Assembly (NCBI GenBank): GCA_023457535.1
Contig: JAEWLN010000088.1
Span: 1 to 42,387, forward strand
DNA from: Bacteroidota bacterium
Lineage (GTDB): Bacteria; Bacteroidota; Bacteroidia; Flavobacteriales; Flavobacteriaceae
DNA length: 42,387 nucleotides
Direction: 5' to 3'
Positions within the stretch are counted from its first letter, which is position 1; the number at the start of each line of letters is the position of its first letter. Position numbers and translations under genes: made by a program. Positions 34,289 to 41,472 of the stretch are shown piece by piece. The notes below the pieces were generated by a model. It worked only from the letters and a program-made list of their open reading frames with translations, had not been told where the DNA came from and did no database searches.

Positions 34289-34296
34289 CAAATTTA
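34289..34296 (-). promoter_or_regulatory. -7 element abutting the ribD start
   Basis: The minus strand reads TAAATTTG (exact TAnnTTTG), followed by CGCAT and the ribD ATG, so the transcript would be leaderless or nearly so. Confidence 0.45.
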
Positions 34297-34338
34297 CTAA
34301 AATCGGCAGCTTTGGCCGATGCTTTGGCTTTTAAGTTT

Positions 34339-34346
34339 TATTTTTG
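34339..34346 (+). promoter_or_regulatory. -7 element for prmC
   Basis: TATTTTTG matches TAnnTTTG exactly; the nearest upstream TTTG (34311-34314) is 24 nt away, longer than usual. The predicted start lies at the beginning of the GC-rich structured element. Confidence 0.4.
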
Positions 34347-34440
34347 GGAGCGATTTACTGCGCCAGTCTCGGCCCCGCGCCCGTTGGTGGTTGTCCGTGG
34401 CGGAGCGACGCAAAAGGATGCCGCTCCCATCCCGGTCCGG
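34346..34440. repeat. GC-rich structured intergenic element upstream of prmC
   Basis: In an otherwise AT-rich gap this block is GC-rich. GGGAGCG (34346-34352) and GGAGCG (34402-34407) can each pair with CGCTCC(C) at 34422-34428, so two alternative hairpins are possible. It would form much of the prmC leader if the promoter at 34339-34346 is used. It resembles degenerate REP-like or intergenic elements of flavobacteria, but I cannot confirm other copies. No coding potential is seen. Confidence 0.4.
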
Positions 34441-34463
34441 CCGTTTTGTAATCCACATGTCAG

Positions 34464-35315
34464 ATGAAAATAGTTGATTACCGTTCCCGTTTTACCCATG
34501 CGCTCGCACCGCATTACGACGCCGATGAAGCAGCAAGTTTTTTTTACCTGCTGCTCGCGCATTTTACCGGGCTCAAACGCATCGACCTTGCGCTCGACCG
34601 CAACCTTGAAATCCCGGAAAGCCAGCTGCAACAGTGGGAGCAGGCCGTGGCGCTATTGAAATCGCACGTTCCCATACAATATATAATAGGTGTCACTTCT
34701 TTTTTTGGACTTGATTTCGAAGTGTCGCCCCACGTATTGATTCCGCGGCCGGAAACCGAGGAATTGGTGCAATGGATTTTGTCGGATCACGCGGCATTGC
34801 AATTGGAAAACCTTCGCATCCTGGATATTGGGACAGGTTCGGGATGTATCGCCATTTCGCTCGCGCACGGGTTGCCGCATGCACAAGTTTGGGCGATGGA
34901 CGTTTCCAATAATGCACTTTCAGTGGCCAGGCGCAATGCAGTTCGCAATGGCGTTTTTGTTAACTGGATTTCCCAGGACATTTTAACCACCGATGATCTG
35001 CACGCCCGGTTTGACGTCATCGTGTCCAATCCGCCCTATGTAAGAAACCTCGAAAAAAGGGAAATCCGGCCCAATGTGCTCGACCACGAGCCGCACCTGG
35101 CGCTGTTTGTGGACGATCATGATGCATTGCTGTTCTACCGTAAAATCGCCGATCTGGCCCTTAAAAGCCTTTCTTCCAACGGCCGGCTCTATTTCGAAAT
35201 CAACCAATATCTGGGCAACGAAACCACGGATATGCTCAGGCAAAAAGGGTTTTCGCAAGTTGAGCTGCGCGCGGATCTGTACGGCAACGATCGAATGATT
35301 CTGGCGCGGGTGTAA
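34464..35315 (+). CDS. prmC: Release factor glutamine methyltransferase PrmC (HemK)
   Basis: PrmC methylates the GGQ Gln of RF1/RF2 to raise termination efficiency. It has 283 residues. The N-terminal helical domain precedes the SAM motif ILDIGTGSGCIAISLAHGLP and the substrate-binding NPPYVRN motif. HVLIPRPETEELV is the family hallmark. Together with prfC at the left of the window it belongs to translation termination, though the two genes are not adjacent. It ends flush against the convergent four-helix-bundle gene. Confidence 0.93.
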   Translation: MKIVDYRSRFTHALAPHYDADEAASFFYLLLAHFTGLKRIDLALDRNLEIPESQLQQWEQAVALLKSHVPIQYIIGVTSFFGLDFEVSPHVLIPRPETEELVQWILSDHAALQLENLRILDIGTGSGCIAISLAHGLPHAQVWAMDVSNNALSVARRNAVRNGVFVNWISQDILTTDDLHARFDVIVSNPPYVRNLEKREIRPNVLDHEPHLALFVDDHDALLFYRKIADLALKSLSSNGRLYFEINQYLGNETTDMLRQKGFSQVELRADLYGNDRMILARV

Positions 35316-35675
35316 TTATTTGAACCGCTCGGGATGGTCCTTCATGTGCTGGATCATTTTGCTGATTGCCGCACACCGCTCCTGCATAGGGGCAAGAGTT
35401 TCCTCGTCGATGTATTTGCAATTCGCCGCCAGTTCGAGCCAGGTTTGGGTCTGGCCGTTGGCAGAATCGGCGTCCACCAGCGTGGTTTGGTAATATTTGA
35501 CATATTTGCGCCGCTGCATGGCCTCGGACAAATGCACACATACGTTTCGCGAGGAACGCCTGATGGGTTTGGTAATCATCTCCAGTTCCTCAGTCGGAAA
35601 TTGTTTGGAGATTTCAAAAATAGAATGGGCCAGTTTAAAAGCCGATCGGTACGCGGGTAAATCCTGAACTGTCAT
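35316..35675 (-). CDS. Four-helix-bundle (S23/IVP-like) protein
   Basis: The product is 119 residues from MTVQDLPAYRSAFKLAHSIF. The pattern of an N-terminal L-x-x-Y-R-S-A-F-x-L-A, a middle RSSRNVCVHLSEAMQRRKY and a C-terminal helix is that of four-helix-bundle proteins, originally described as products of 23S rRNA intervening sequences. No rRNA is present here, as is common in Bacteroidota. Function unknown. Two upstream in-frame Met codons are less likely because the family starts at this point. It lies downstream of the FtsX-like permease gene. Confidence 0.75.
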   Translation of the reverse strand: MTVQDLPAYRSAFKLAHSIFEISKQFPTEELEMITKPIRRSSRNVCVHLSEAMQRRKYVKYYQTTLVDADSANGQTQTWLELAANCKYIDEETLAPMQERCAAISKMIQHMKDHPERFK

Positions 35676-35685
35676 CGTATAAAAT

Positions 35686-35742
35686 TTTACGGCCAATTTC
35701 AGCAATCGCCGGGACTGTTCATTACAGATTTTCTGCCGTAAA
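35686..35742. repeat. Long-loop inverted repeat before the four-helix-bundle gene
   Basis: TTTACGGC (35686-35693) and GCCGTAAA (35735-35742) are perfect 8-bp arms around a 41-nt loop that itself contains CAGATTTTCTG. It lies 11-67 nt upstream of the gene start, so it may be leader structure or a remnant element. Confidence 0.4.
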
Positions 35743-35760
35743 TGTTAAATTTTTATGGAA

Positions 35761-36999
35761 CTACTCATACCGAAGCGCTTCGATCGGATCCAGCCGCGAG
35801 GCCTTTACCGCAGGATAAGATCCCGATACCACGGCGACGACAAAGGTAGTGACCACGGCCGAGAAGATGGCCATCCACGGTGTCGTAAACTGGAATTCAA
35901 GCAAACCCGCAATGGCAAACCCGCTTGAAATCCCGAGCAAAATCCCGAGCAATCCGCCCAATTGCCCAATGACAAGTGTTTCAATAAAAAACTGCGTAGC
36001 GATCGTGCCCCGTTTGGCGCCAAGGGCTTTGCGAACACCTATTTCGCGCGTGCGTTCGGTCACGGAAACCAGCATGATGTTCATCAGCGCGATCGACGAG
36101 CCCAATATCGTAATGATCCCGATGATCCATGCAGACCAACCCAGGTATTGCGTAATGCCAAGGATTTTATTGATCAGATCGTCGCTGCGCGAAACCCCGA
36201 AATTGTTTTCCTGCACCGGACTGAGCTTGCGTACGCGCCGCATCGTGGCCGTAGCGTTGTCGATCGCCTGATCGAGCAGTTCCTTTTTGGCGATCATTGC
36301 GCTGATGGTGTAATTGATATTGGGAGCGGTGAAGAGCGAACGCGCCACCTGTATCGGGACCAGTACGCGCAGATCGCGGCTGTTGCCAAATGTAGACCCT
36401 TTTTCCTTGAGCACGCCAATGACTTTGAACCGCGCGCCACGGATCGAGATGATTTTGTCCAGCGGATTGGTATCTTTGAAAAGGTCCTTCATAAAATCCG
36501 ATCCCACCACGCACATATAGGCATTGTTCTGGATGTCGAATGCAGTAAAGTTCCGCCCTTGATCGATTTCAAGTCCTGAATTGGGCGCAAAGTGTTCATC
36601 CACACCGATAACCGAAATTTTGGGATCGGTTTTCCTGGACTCGAATTTGACCTCTGCGGTAGAGGTGGCCGTGAATGACAGCGATGTCTGCGTGGCCGGA
36701 TACTGGAATTTTTGCTTGAACGCGACGGCTTCCGGATAGGAAATGATCGGGTTTGCCTTTTTGTTGCTGCGCCGGTCCATCTGGTCGGAAATGTTGTACT
36801 GCTGGATGTTGAACGTATTGGCGCCCATCGACGCAAAGTCGCCTGAAATCGTATTTTCGAGCGCGGCAACCACCGTCAGGATGCACACCAATGCCGTAAT
36901 GCCGATGGCAATAATGAGCACGGTCAGGATTGTGCGCAGCAATTGTGTCCTGATCGACCCCATCGCGATGCGGATGTTTTCTTTGAGCAGTTTAAACAT
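35761..36999 (-). CDS. MacB/FtsX-type ABC transporter permease
   Basis: The product is 412 residues from MFKLLKENIRIAMGSIRTQ. One N-terminal transmembrane helix (about 20-45) is followed by a long periplasmic MacB-PCD domain (about 60-270) and three C-terminal helices (about 290-410). SVTERTREIGVRKALGAKRG and the end SRLDPIEALRYE are strongly conserved. MacB/LolE-type permeases drive extracytoplasmic mechanotransmission. Their ATPase partner is not in this window, so it may be encoded elsewhere. The start could be 36999 or the earlier in-frame Met; 36999 is favoured by homology. Confidence 0.88.
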   Translation of the reverse strand: MFKLLKENIRIAMGSIRTQLLRTILTVLIIAIGITALVCILTVVAALENTISGDFASMGANTFNIQQYNISDQMDRRSNKKANPIISYPEAVAFKQKFQYPATQTSLSFTATSTAEVKFESRKTDPKISVIGVDEHFAPNSGLEIDQGRNFTAFDIQNNAYMCVVGSDFMKDLFKDTNPLDKIISIRGARFKVIGVLKEKGSTFGNSRDLRVLVPIQVARSLFTAPNINYTISAMIAKKELLDQAIDNATATMRRVRKLSPVQENNFGVSRSDDLINKILGITQYLGWSAWIIGIITILGSSIALMNIMLVSVTERTREIGVRKALGAKRGTIATQFFIETLVIGQLGGLLGILLGISSGFAIAGLLEFQFTTPWMAIFSAVVTTFVVAVVSGSYPAVKASRLDPIEALRYE

Positions 37000-37003
37000 G
37001 GCA

Positions 37004-37037
37004 CTAAAATACGAAAAATCGGTGGCGGACATTCAAA
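37004..37037 (-). promoter_or_regulatory. Promoter for the MacB-like permease
   Basis: TTTG (plus 37034-37037), a 22-nt spacer and TATTTTAG (37004-37011, one mismatch to TAnnTTTG) lie just before the ATG at 36999, giving a very short or no leader. Confidence 0.35.
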
Positions 37038-37193
37038 AATCGGTGTGAAGGTGACCACGAGGTGGCGGGATGGCAAACTGCACGGGTTCATCGGCGTAAC
37101 GAAATTGCGTTGCGGCTTTCAACTTCGCTTAAAAAGAAGGATATTTGCAAAACGAAGTTACTGCCGGGCCCCATGCGGCGCATCGGCAAATGA

Positions 37194-37226
37194 TTTGCGC
37201 AGATCAAAATCAGGATTTTAAATTTA
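37194..37226 (+). promoter_or_regulatory. Promoter for hisS
   Basis: TTTG (37194-37197), a 21-nt spacer and TAAATTTA (37219-37226; one mismatch to TAnnTTTG) precede the hisS ATG by 15 nt. Confidence 0.5.
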
Positions 37227-37241
37227 GAATATACGACAGCA

Positions 37242-38612
37242 ATGGCCCAAAAACCATCCCTACCCAAAGGAACCCGCGATTTTTCACCCCAGGAAGTGGC
37301 CAAACGGCAATACCTGATGCAAATCATGCGCGCCAATTTTGAGAAGTTCGGGTACCAGCCCATCGAAACCCCGACATTCGAAAATTCAGAGACGCTGATG
37401 GGCAAATACGGCGAAGAAGGCGATCGTTTGATCTTTAAAATTCTCAATTCGGGCGATTATCTGGCCAAAGCCAATGAAACCCATCTGGCCAATAAAGACA
37501 GTTTACGGCTCACGGCGTCGATTTCGGAAAAGGCGCTCCGATACGATTTGACCGTGCCGTTTGCGCGTTATGTCGTCCAGCATCAAAACGAGATCGAGTT
37601 TCCGTTCAAGCGCTATCAGATCCAACCGGTTTGGCGCGCAGACCGTCCGCAAAAAGGGCGTTTCCGCGAGTTTTACCAATGTGATGCCGATGTGGTGGGT
37701 TCGACAAGCCTGTGGCAGGAAGTAGAGCTCGTCCAGTTGTATGACGCGGTTTTCAGCGCCCTGGGGCTTAAAGGCGCGACGATAAAGATCAACAACCGCA
37801 AAATATTATCGGGTATCGCAGCGGTGATCGGTGCCAGTGACAAACTGATCGATTTTACCGTCGCGCTTGACAAACTCGACAAAATAGGCGAGGACGGCGT
37901 AAAAAATGAAATGATCGAAAAGGGCATTTCGTCCGATGCGATCCAAAAAGTCCAGCCATTATTCCAATTTGCCGGTACGGTGGAGGAAAAGATCGGCCAA
38001 CTATCCGAACTGCTTGCTTCTTCGCAGGAAGGTCAGAAAGGGATCGAAGAACTGCGGTTTATTTGTGAGAATATCCGCGCACTGGGGCTTAAAGATTCCC
38101 GTTTGGATCTGGACGTAACCTTGGCGCGCGGGCTTAATTATTATACCGGTGCGATTCTCGAAGTGGCGCCGCCGGAGGGCGTTTCGATGGGTTCGATTGG
38201 CGGAGGCGGCCGCTATGACGATCTTACAGGCATTTTCGGACTTAAAAATATGAGCGGTGTGGGAATTTCGTTTGGGCTCGACAGGATTTATCTCGTCCTG
38301 GAGGAACTTGGCTTGTTCCCGGAAGCCGTCGCCTGTTCTTCACAAGCGATGTTCATCAATTACGGGCCATCGGAAGCGCTGTATGCCATGAATGCATTGT
38401 CGGCTTTGCGCGACGCAGGAATTCGTGCCGAGTTGTATCCGGATCAGGTCAAAATCGGAAAGCAATTTACGTATGCCGAACGCAAAGGCATTCGGTATGC
38501 GGTCATCGCCGGAGAAACGGAAATGGCATCGGGGAAGTATGGCCTCAAAGACCTGTCTACCGGCGAACAAACCGCGCTGGATCTCGCCGGATTGATCGCG
38601 AAACTCAAATAG
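37242..38612 (+). CDS. hisS: Histidyl-tRNA synthetase
   Basis: This class II synthetase charges tRNA-His. It has 456 residues from MAQKPSLPKGTRDF. Class II motif 2 (RAD...GRFREFYQCD) is present. The histidine-specific LARGLNYYTG and GGGGRYDDL, the C-terminal motif 3 GVGISFGLDR and the anticodon-binding domain are intact. It is a single gene, divergent from the permease and convergent with the T9SS cargo gene across a terminator. Confidence 0.95.
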   Translation: MAQKPSLPKGTRDFSPQEVAKRQYLMQIMRANFEKFGYQPIETPTFENSETLMGKYGEEGDRLIFKILNSGDYLAKANETHLANKDSLRLTASISEKALRYDLTVPFARYVVQHQNEIEFPFKRYQIQPVWRADRPQKGRFREFYQCDADVVGSTSLWQEVELVQLYDAVFSALGLKGATIKINNRKILSGIAAVIGASDKLIDFTVALDKLDKIGEDGVKNEMIEKGISSDAIQKVQPLFQFAGTVEEKIGQLSELLASSQEGQKGIEELRFICENIRALGLKDSRLDLDVTLARGLNYYTGAILEVAPPEGVSMGSIGGGGRYDDLTGIFGLKNMSGVGISFGLDRIYLVLEELGLFPEAVACSSQAMFINYGPSEALYAMNALSALRDAGIRAELYPDQVKIGKQFTYAERKGIRYAVIAGETEMASGKYGLKDLSTGEQTALDLAGLIAKLK

Positions 38613-38613
38613 A

Positions 38614-38647
38614 CAAAAAAAAGGCTTCCATAACGGGAGCCTTTCCT
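38614..38647. terminator. Terminator between hisS and the convergent T9SS cargo gene
   Basis: AAGGCTTCC and GGGAGCCTT form a 9-bp stem with one T-G pair around ATAAC. On the minus strand it is followed by eight T (strong for the T9SS gene); on the plus strand the tail TTTCC is weak. Confidence 0.75.
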
Positions 38648-38666
38648 GCTTTTGGGGAAAAAGGGT

Positions 38667-41261
38667 TTATAAAATCAAGATCTTTTTGGCCAGATCGCCA
38701 TTTTTAGTGTGGACCTTTACAATATAGGTTCCGGGCGCGGCATCAACAGGCAAGCGCAGTTTTTGGGCATTGAGCTGCGCAGCGTCCCAGATGTGAACTT
38801 GTTGTCCGAGCATGTTATACAATATAAGGTGTTGCATGGCTGCGTGCGATGGATTCTCAATCACGAGCATGCGGTCCTGGTTTATAAATGCCACCGACAT
38901 GCCGGCCGGGTCGAATTCCGCCGACGACAGCGTTGGATTGTGGAAACGCAGCGTAAACCGCGTCGTATTCATGCCAGCGCCAACCGATACGGCAATCGGG
39001 CCCTGGCGCAAGTCGTGATAGGATTGCGTGTCCGAATCGTACAGGTACACCGCTTGGTTTTCGTCAAAATTCTCGGTACCGTCCAGCATCAGGCGTACGG
39101 TGCTTTGAACGGCGCTTTTGATTCCTATCGGATAAACGGCCATCGGATTAAAATAGCCTTCACCTGCAATCACGAGGGCGTTGCTGCCATTCATCAAAAA
39201 CATATCATATGGCTGTGTGTCGATGTTGGGCGCGTCATACCCCGGATTCATGCCGCTGTTGGCATAGCTTTCCATGAAACCGATCAGCACTTGCCTGTGG
39301 AAATCATTGGGCGATTCAAAACCGATGCGCAAACGGGCAAATGTGTCCTCGATAACCTCGTCGTTGGCGTTGTCCTCCGATTCCAATGCGTCGGCGGCCA
39401 TTCTTTGCCGAAACAGCGGATTGGACAAAGGCGCATTTTCTTTCATAAAGGCACGCTGGCTGTTTGAAAAGGTTACAGTGCCCCCGGTGGAGCTTCCGCG
39501 TACGAAAAATCCCTGCCCAACCGGAATAAACCGTCCAGGCGTTTCGTGCAGAGCCGGATTTTGCGGATCGCGCAAAGCAAATGTGGGTGTACCTCCTACG
39601 AGATTCCGCGTGGCATAACCGCCTTGGTAATCCACAAGCATGTGCGTGTTGTTTGCCGCATCGTGCTCCCAGAAGTAAAGCGTTCCGTTAATTTTGCCGT
39701 GGTTGTCTTTGAGAAATTGATTGGCGTCAAGCGCGGACGGATAGGGATTTCCGGTCAGGTTTAAATGTCCCGGGGCAATGATGGTGGTAATGGTGCCATT
39801 GTTGGGTTTGCCGATAAACGCCAATTGCTGCTCCCCTGATTCCGGGCTGCTGCCTTTGAGCGTAAATCCCTGCGCCGGAAGCAGTGTTCCATATGCGCCC
39901 ACGCTGGACCAATTGGCATAGGTCGGGGCCATGTTCTGGAACTTGAAAATCCAGTAGGTACTTAGTGTGATGGGCGTAGTGGGTTCGCCGTCGAGCGATG
40001 TGGTCCAGGTAACTGGCTGCGGATTGTGCCAATCTGTAGCGTCGCGCAGCACCGCATCCACCGTATACGGATTGTTGTTCGTCTGGGCGTTTACAGCGCC
40101 TGCCGGTGCGCACCAATAGTTGTAGTTGTACCGGTTGGACTGGCCCGTCTGCATTTTTTCGATCCATCCGGAACTCGTTGGGTCGAGTTGGCTGTCAACG
40201 GTTTGGACCAATTGGGATTTACCGCGCAGCTCGAGTTTGCCGTCCAGTTTCAGATACCAGGTGTTTTCAAGTTTGTTGTCGTTTGTCAGTGCTACTGTTG
40301 TATTGGGGTCGATGACCATTCCAAGTACGGTGCGGTTTGCCGTGAGTTCCACATGGTGTGAGACCTGCAGGATGGACCATGGATATAACGCCGGGGCATC
40401 GAGTTGCGCTGTGAGTTCCAGGGCATCGTCGAGATTTCCGGAGCTGATGGTCCTTAGGGGCATCGGAGGTTGCTGTGGCGTAAAAGCTACGTTGTGTACC
40501 AAGGCCGGATTCGCGCTGCTGGCATTCGGGGCGCGGTCGAGCAAAATGTCCGCTGTCGGCTCCATTCTGAAATAGGCCAAAAGCGAATCCCAGTTGGTAT
40601 TGGGAATATCGCGTGGAATGACCTCGCCGCGGATCGCATTTGCATTGTCATGGATTTCCTGGAAAACGGTTTTTTGGATCACGTCTTCAGGCAACGCGGT
40701 GTTGAACACGCGGACCTCGTCGATGGCGCCTTTGAAAAATTCGGATGCCGATAGGGGGTGTCTTCCCATCGTAAAACGCACATCGCTTGGCGCCAGTCCG
40801 TCATGCAAAGTTGCCGCGCCGGACACTGCAGCCTTTTTGCCATTGATATACATCGCGAATTTTTCAGCCGACGTGGCATCGTAGCACACCGCTACATGGT
40901 ACCAACGTTCGCTGACAATTGGGTGGTCCCATACCAGGGTTTGGTTTTTTGCCGTTGCCGTCAGGCGTTTTCCTTCAGCGCCCGACACGAGTCGGATTTG
41001 AAAGTTGTCCTGGCCGACTAAAAACGCGGTGGTGTTGAGCGTGGCGTCGGCTTTAAACCACGCCATCACAGTGGCCTGCGTAAGTCCGCCAAGCATAGGG
41101 GCGGCCTCGGCATAACCCTGGCCGCTGAGCCAAAGGGAATGTTGGGACGGGTTCGCGGTAATTTGCGCGCGCAAAGAGAGTTGCGGCGCGAGTGCCATTG
41201 CGCAAACTGTAACCCATGAGGCGGCCGTGTTGACAAACAGATTCAGGGGATTTGTTTTCAT
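38667..41261 (-). CDS. T9SS-exported LamG-domain surface protein
   Basis: The product is 864 residues from MKTNPLNLFVNTAASWVTV with a signal peptide cleaved near LRAQ. A LamG/concanavalin-like domain occupies about residues 45-200 (VMAWFKAD, WYHVAVCYDA, GAIDEVRVFNTAL). A central beta-rich region has motifs seen in large flavobacterial surface proteins (NYWCAPAG, LTGNPYPSALDANQFL, FIPVGQGFFVRG). The end is a T9SS type A sorting domain (ILYNMLGQQVHIWDA...GTYIVKVHTKNGDLAKKILIL). LamG suggests binding of glycans or proteins outside the cell; the ligand is unknown. It lies downstream of a paralogue, with a 12-bp-arm inverted repeat between them. The earlier in-frame Met adds ten residues and is less likely. 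Confidence 0.82.
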   Translation of the reverse strand: MKTNPLNLFVNTAASWVTVCAMALAPQLSLRAQITANPSQHSLWLSGQGYAEAAPMLGGLTQATVMAWFKADATLNTTAFLVGQDNFQIRLVSGAEGKRLTATAKNQTLVWDHPIVSERWYHVAVCYDATSAEKFAMYINGKKAAVSGAATLHDGLAPSDVRFTMGRHPLSASEFFKGAIDEVRVFNTALPEDVIQKTVFQEIHDNANAIRGEVIPRDIPNTNWDSLLAYFRMEPTADILLDRAPNASSANPALVHNVAFTPQQPPMPLRTISSGNLDDALELTAQLDAPALYPWSILQVSHHVELTANRTVLGMVIDPNTTVALTNDNKLENTWYLKLDGKLELRGKSQLVQTVDSQLDPTSSGWIEKMQTGQSNRYNYNYWCAPAGAVNAQTNNNPYTVDAVLRDATDWHNPQPVTWTTSLDGEPTTPITLSTYWIFKFQNMAPTYANWSSVGAYGTLLPAQGFTLKGSSPESGEQQLAFIGKPNNGTITTIIAPGHLNLTGNPYPSALDANQFLKDNHGKINGTLYFWEHDAANNTHMLVDYQGGYATRNLVGGTPTFALRDPQNPALHETPGRFIPVGQGFFVRGSSTGGTVTFSNSQRAFMKENAPLSNPLFRQRMAADALESEDNANDEVIEDTFARLRIGFESPNDFHRQVLIGFMESYANSGMNPGYDAPNIDTQPYDMFLMNGSNALVIAGEGYFNPMAVYPIGIKSAVQSTVRLMLDGTENFDENQAVYLYDSDTQSYHDLRQGPIAVSVGAGMNTTRFTLRFHNPTLSSAEFDPAGMSVAFINQDRMLVIENPSHAAMQHLILYNMLGQQVHIWDAAQLNAQKLRLPVDAAPGTYIVKVHTKNGDLAKKILIL

Positions 41262-41345
41262 AACTGGTTCAAATGCTGTCCGATACAACGGAGGTTCGGA
41301 GGGTTTGACGGCTCGAAATTAGATTATCCCAATCAAACAAAAAAA

Positions 41346-41383
41346 TATTTTGTCGATAAAACGCATAAAACATCGACAAAATA
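41346..41383. promoter_or_regulatory. Perfect 12-bp inverted repeat upstream of the LamG T9SS gene
   Basis: TATTTTGTCGAT (41346-41357) and ATCGACAAAATA (41372-41383) are exact arms around a 14-nt AT-rich spacer. It lies after the upstream paralogue's terminator and about 85 nt before the LamG gene start. With the weak -7 TAATTTCG (41314-41321, minus) it would be near -40 to -76, a typical activator position. Confidence 0.4.
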
Positions 41384-41420
41384 CATGTTTTTGATTTTTA
41401 TGTAAAAATAATATTACAAT

Positions 41421-41447
41421 AAAAAAAGCCTCTCCGAGGAAAGGCTT
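41421..41447 (-). terminator. Terminator of the right-end T9SS cargo gene
   Basis: On the minus strand AAGCCTTTCC and GGAGAGGCTT pair fully (one T-G pair) around a 2-4 nt loop, followed by seven T. Confidence 0.85.
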
Positions 41448-41472
41448 TGGTATGGATTGGGGTAAAAGGGGG

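Noticed and set aside
35316..35675. rRNA intervening sequence element
   Set aside because: The protein is of the family first found in 23S rRNA insertions, but there is no rRNA around it, only ordinary genes.
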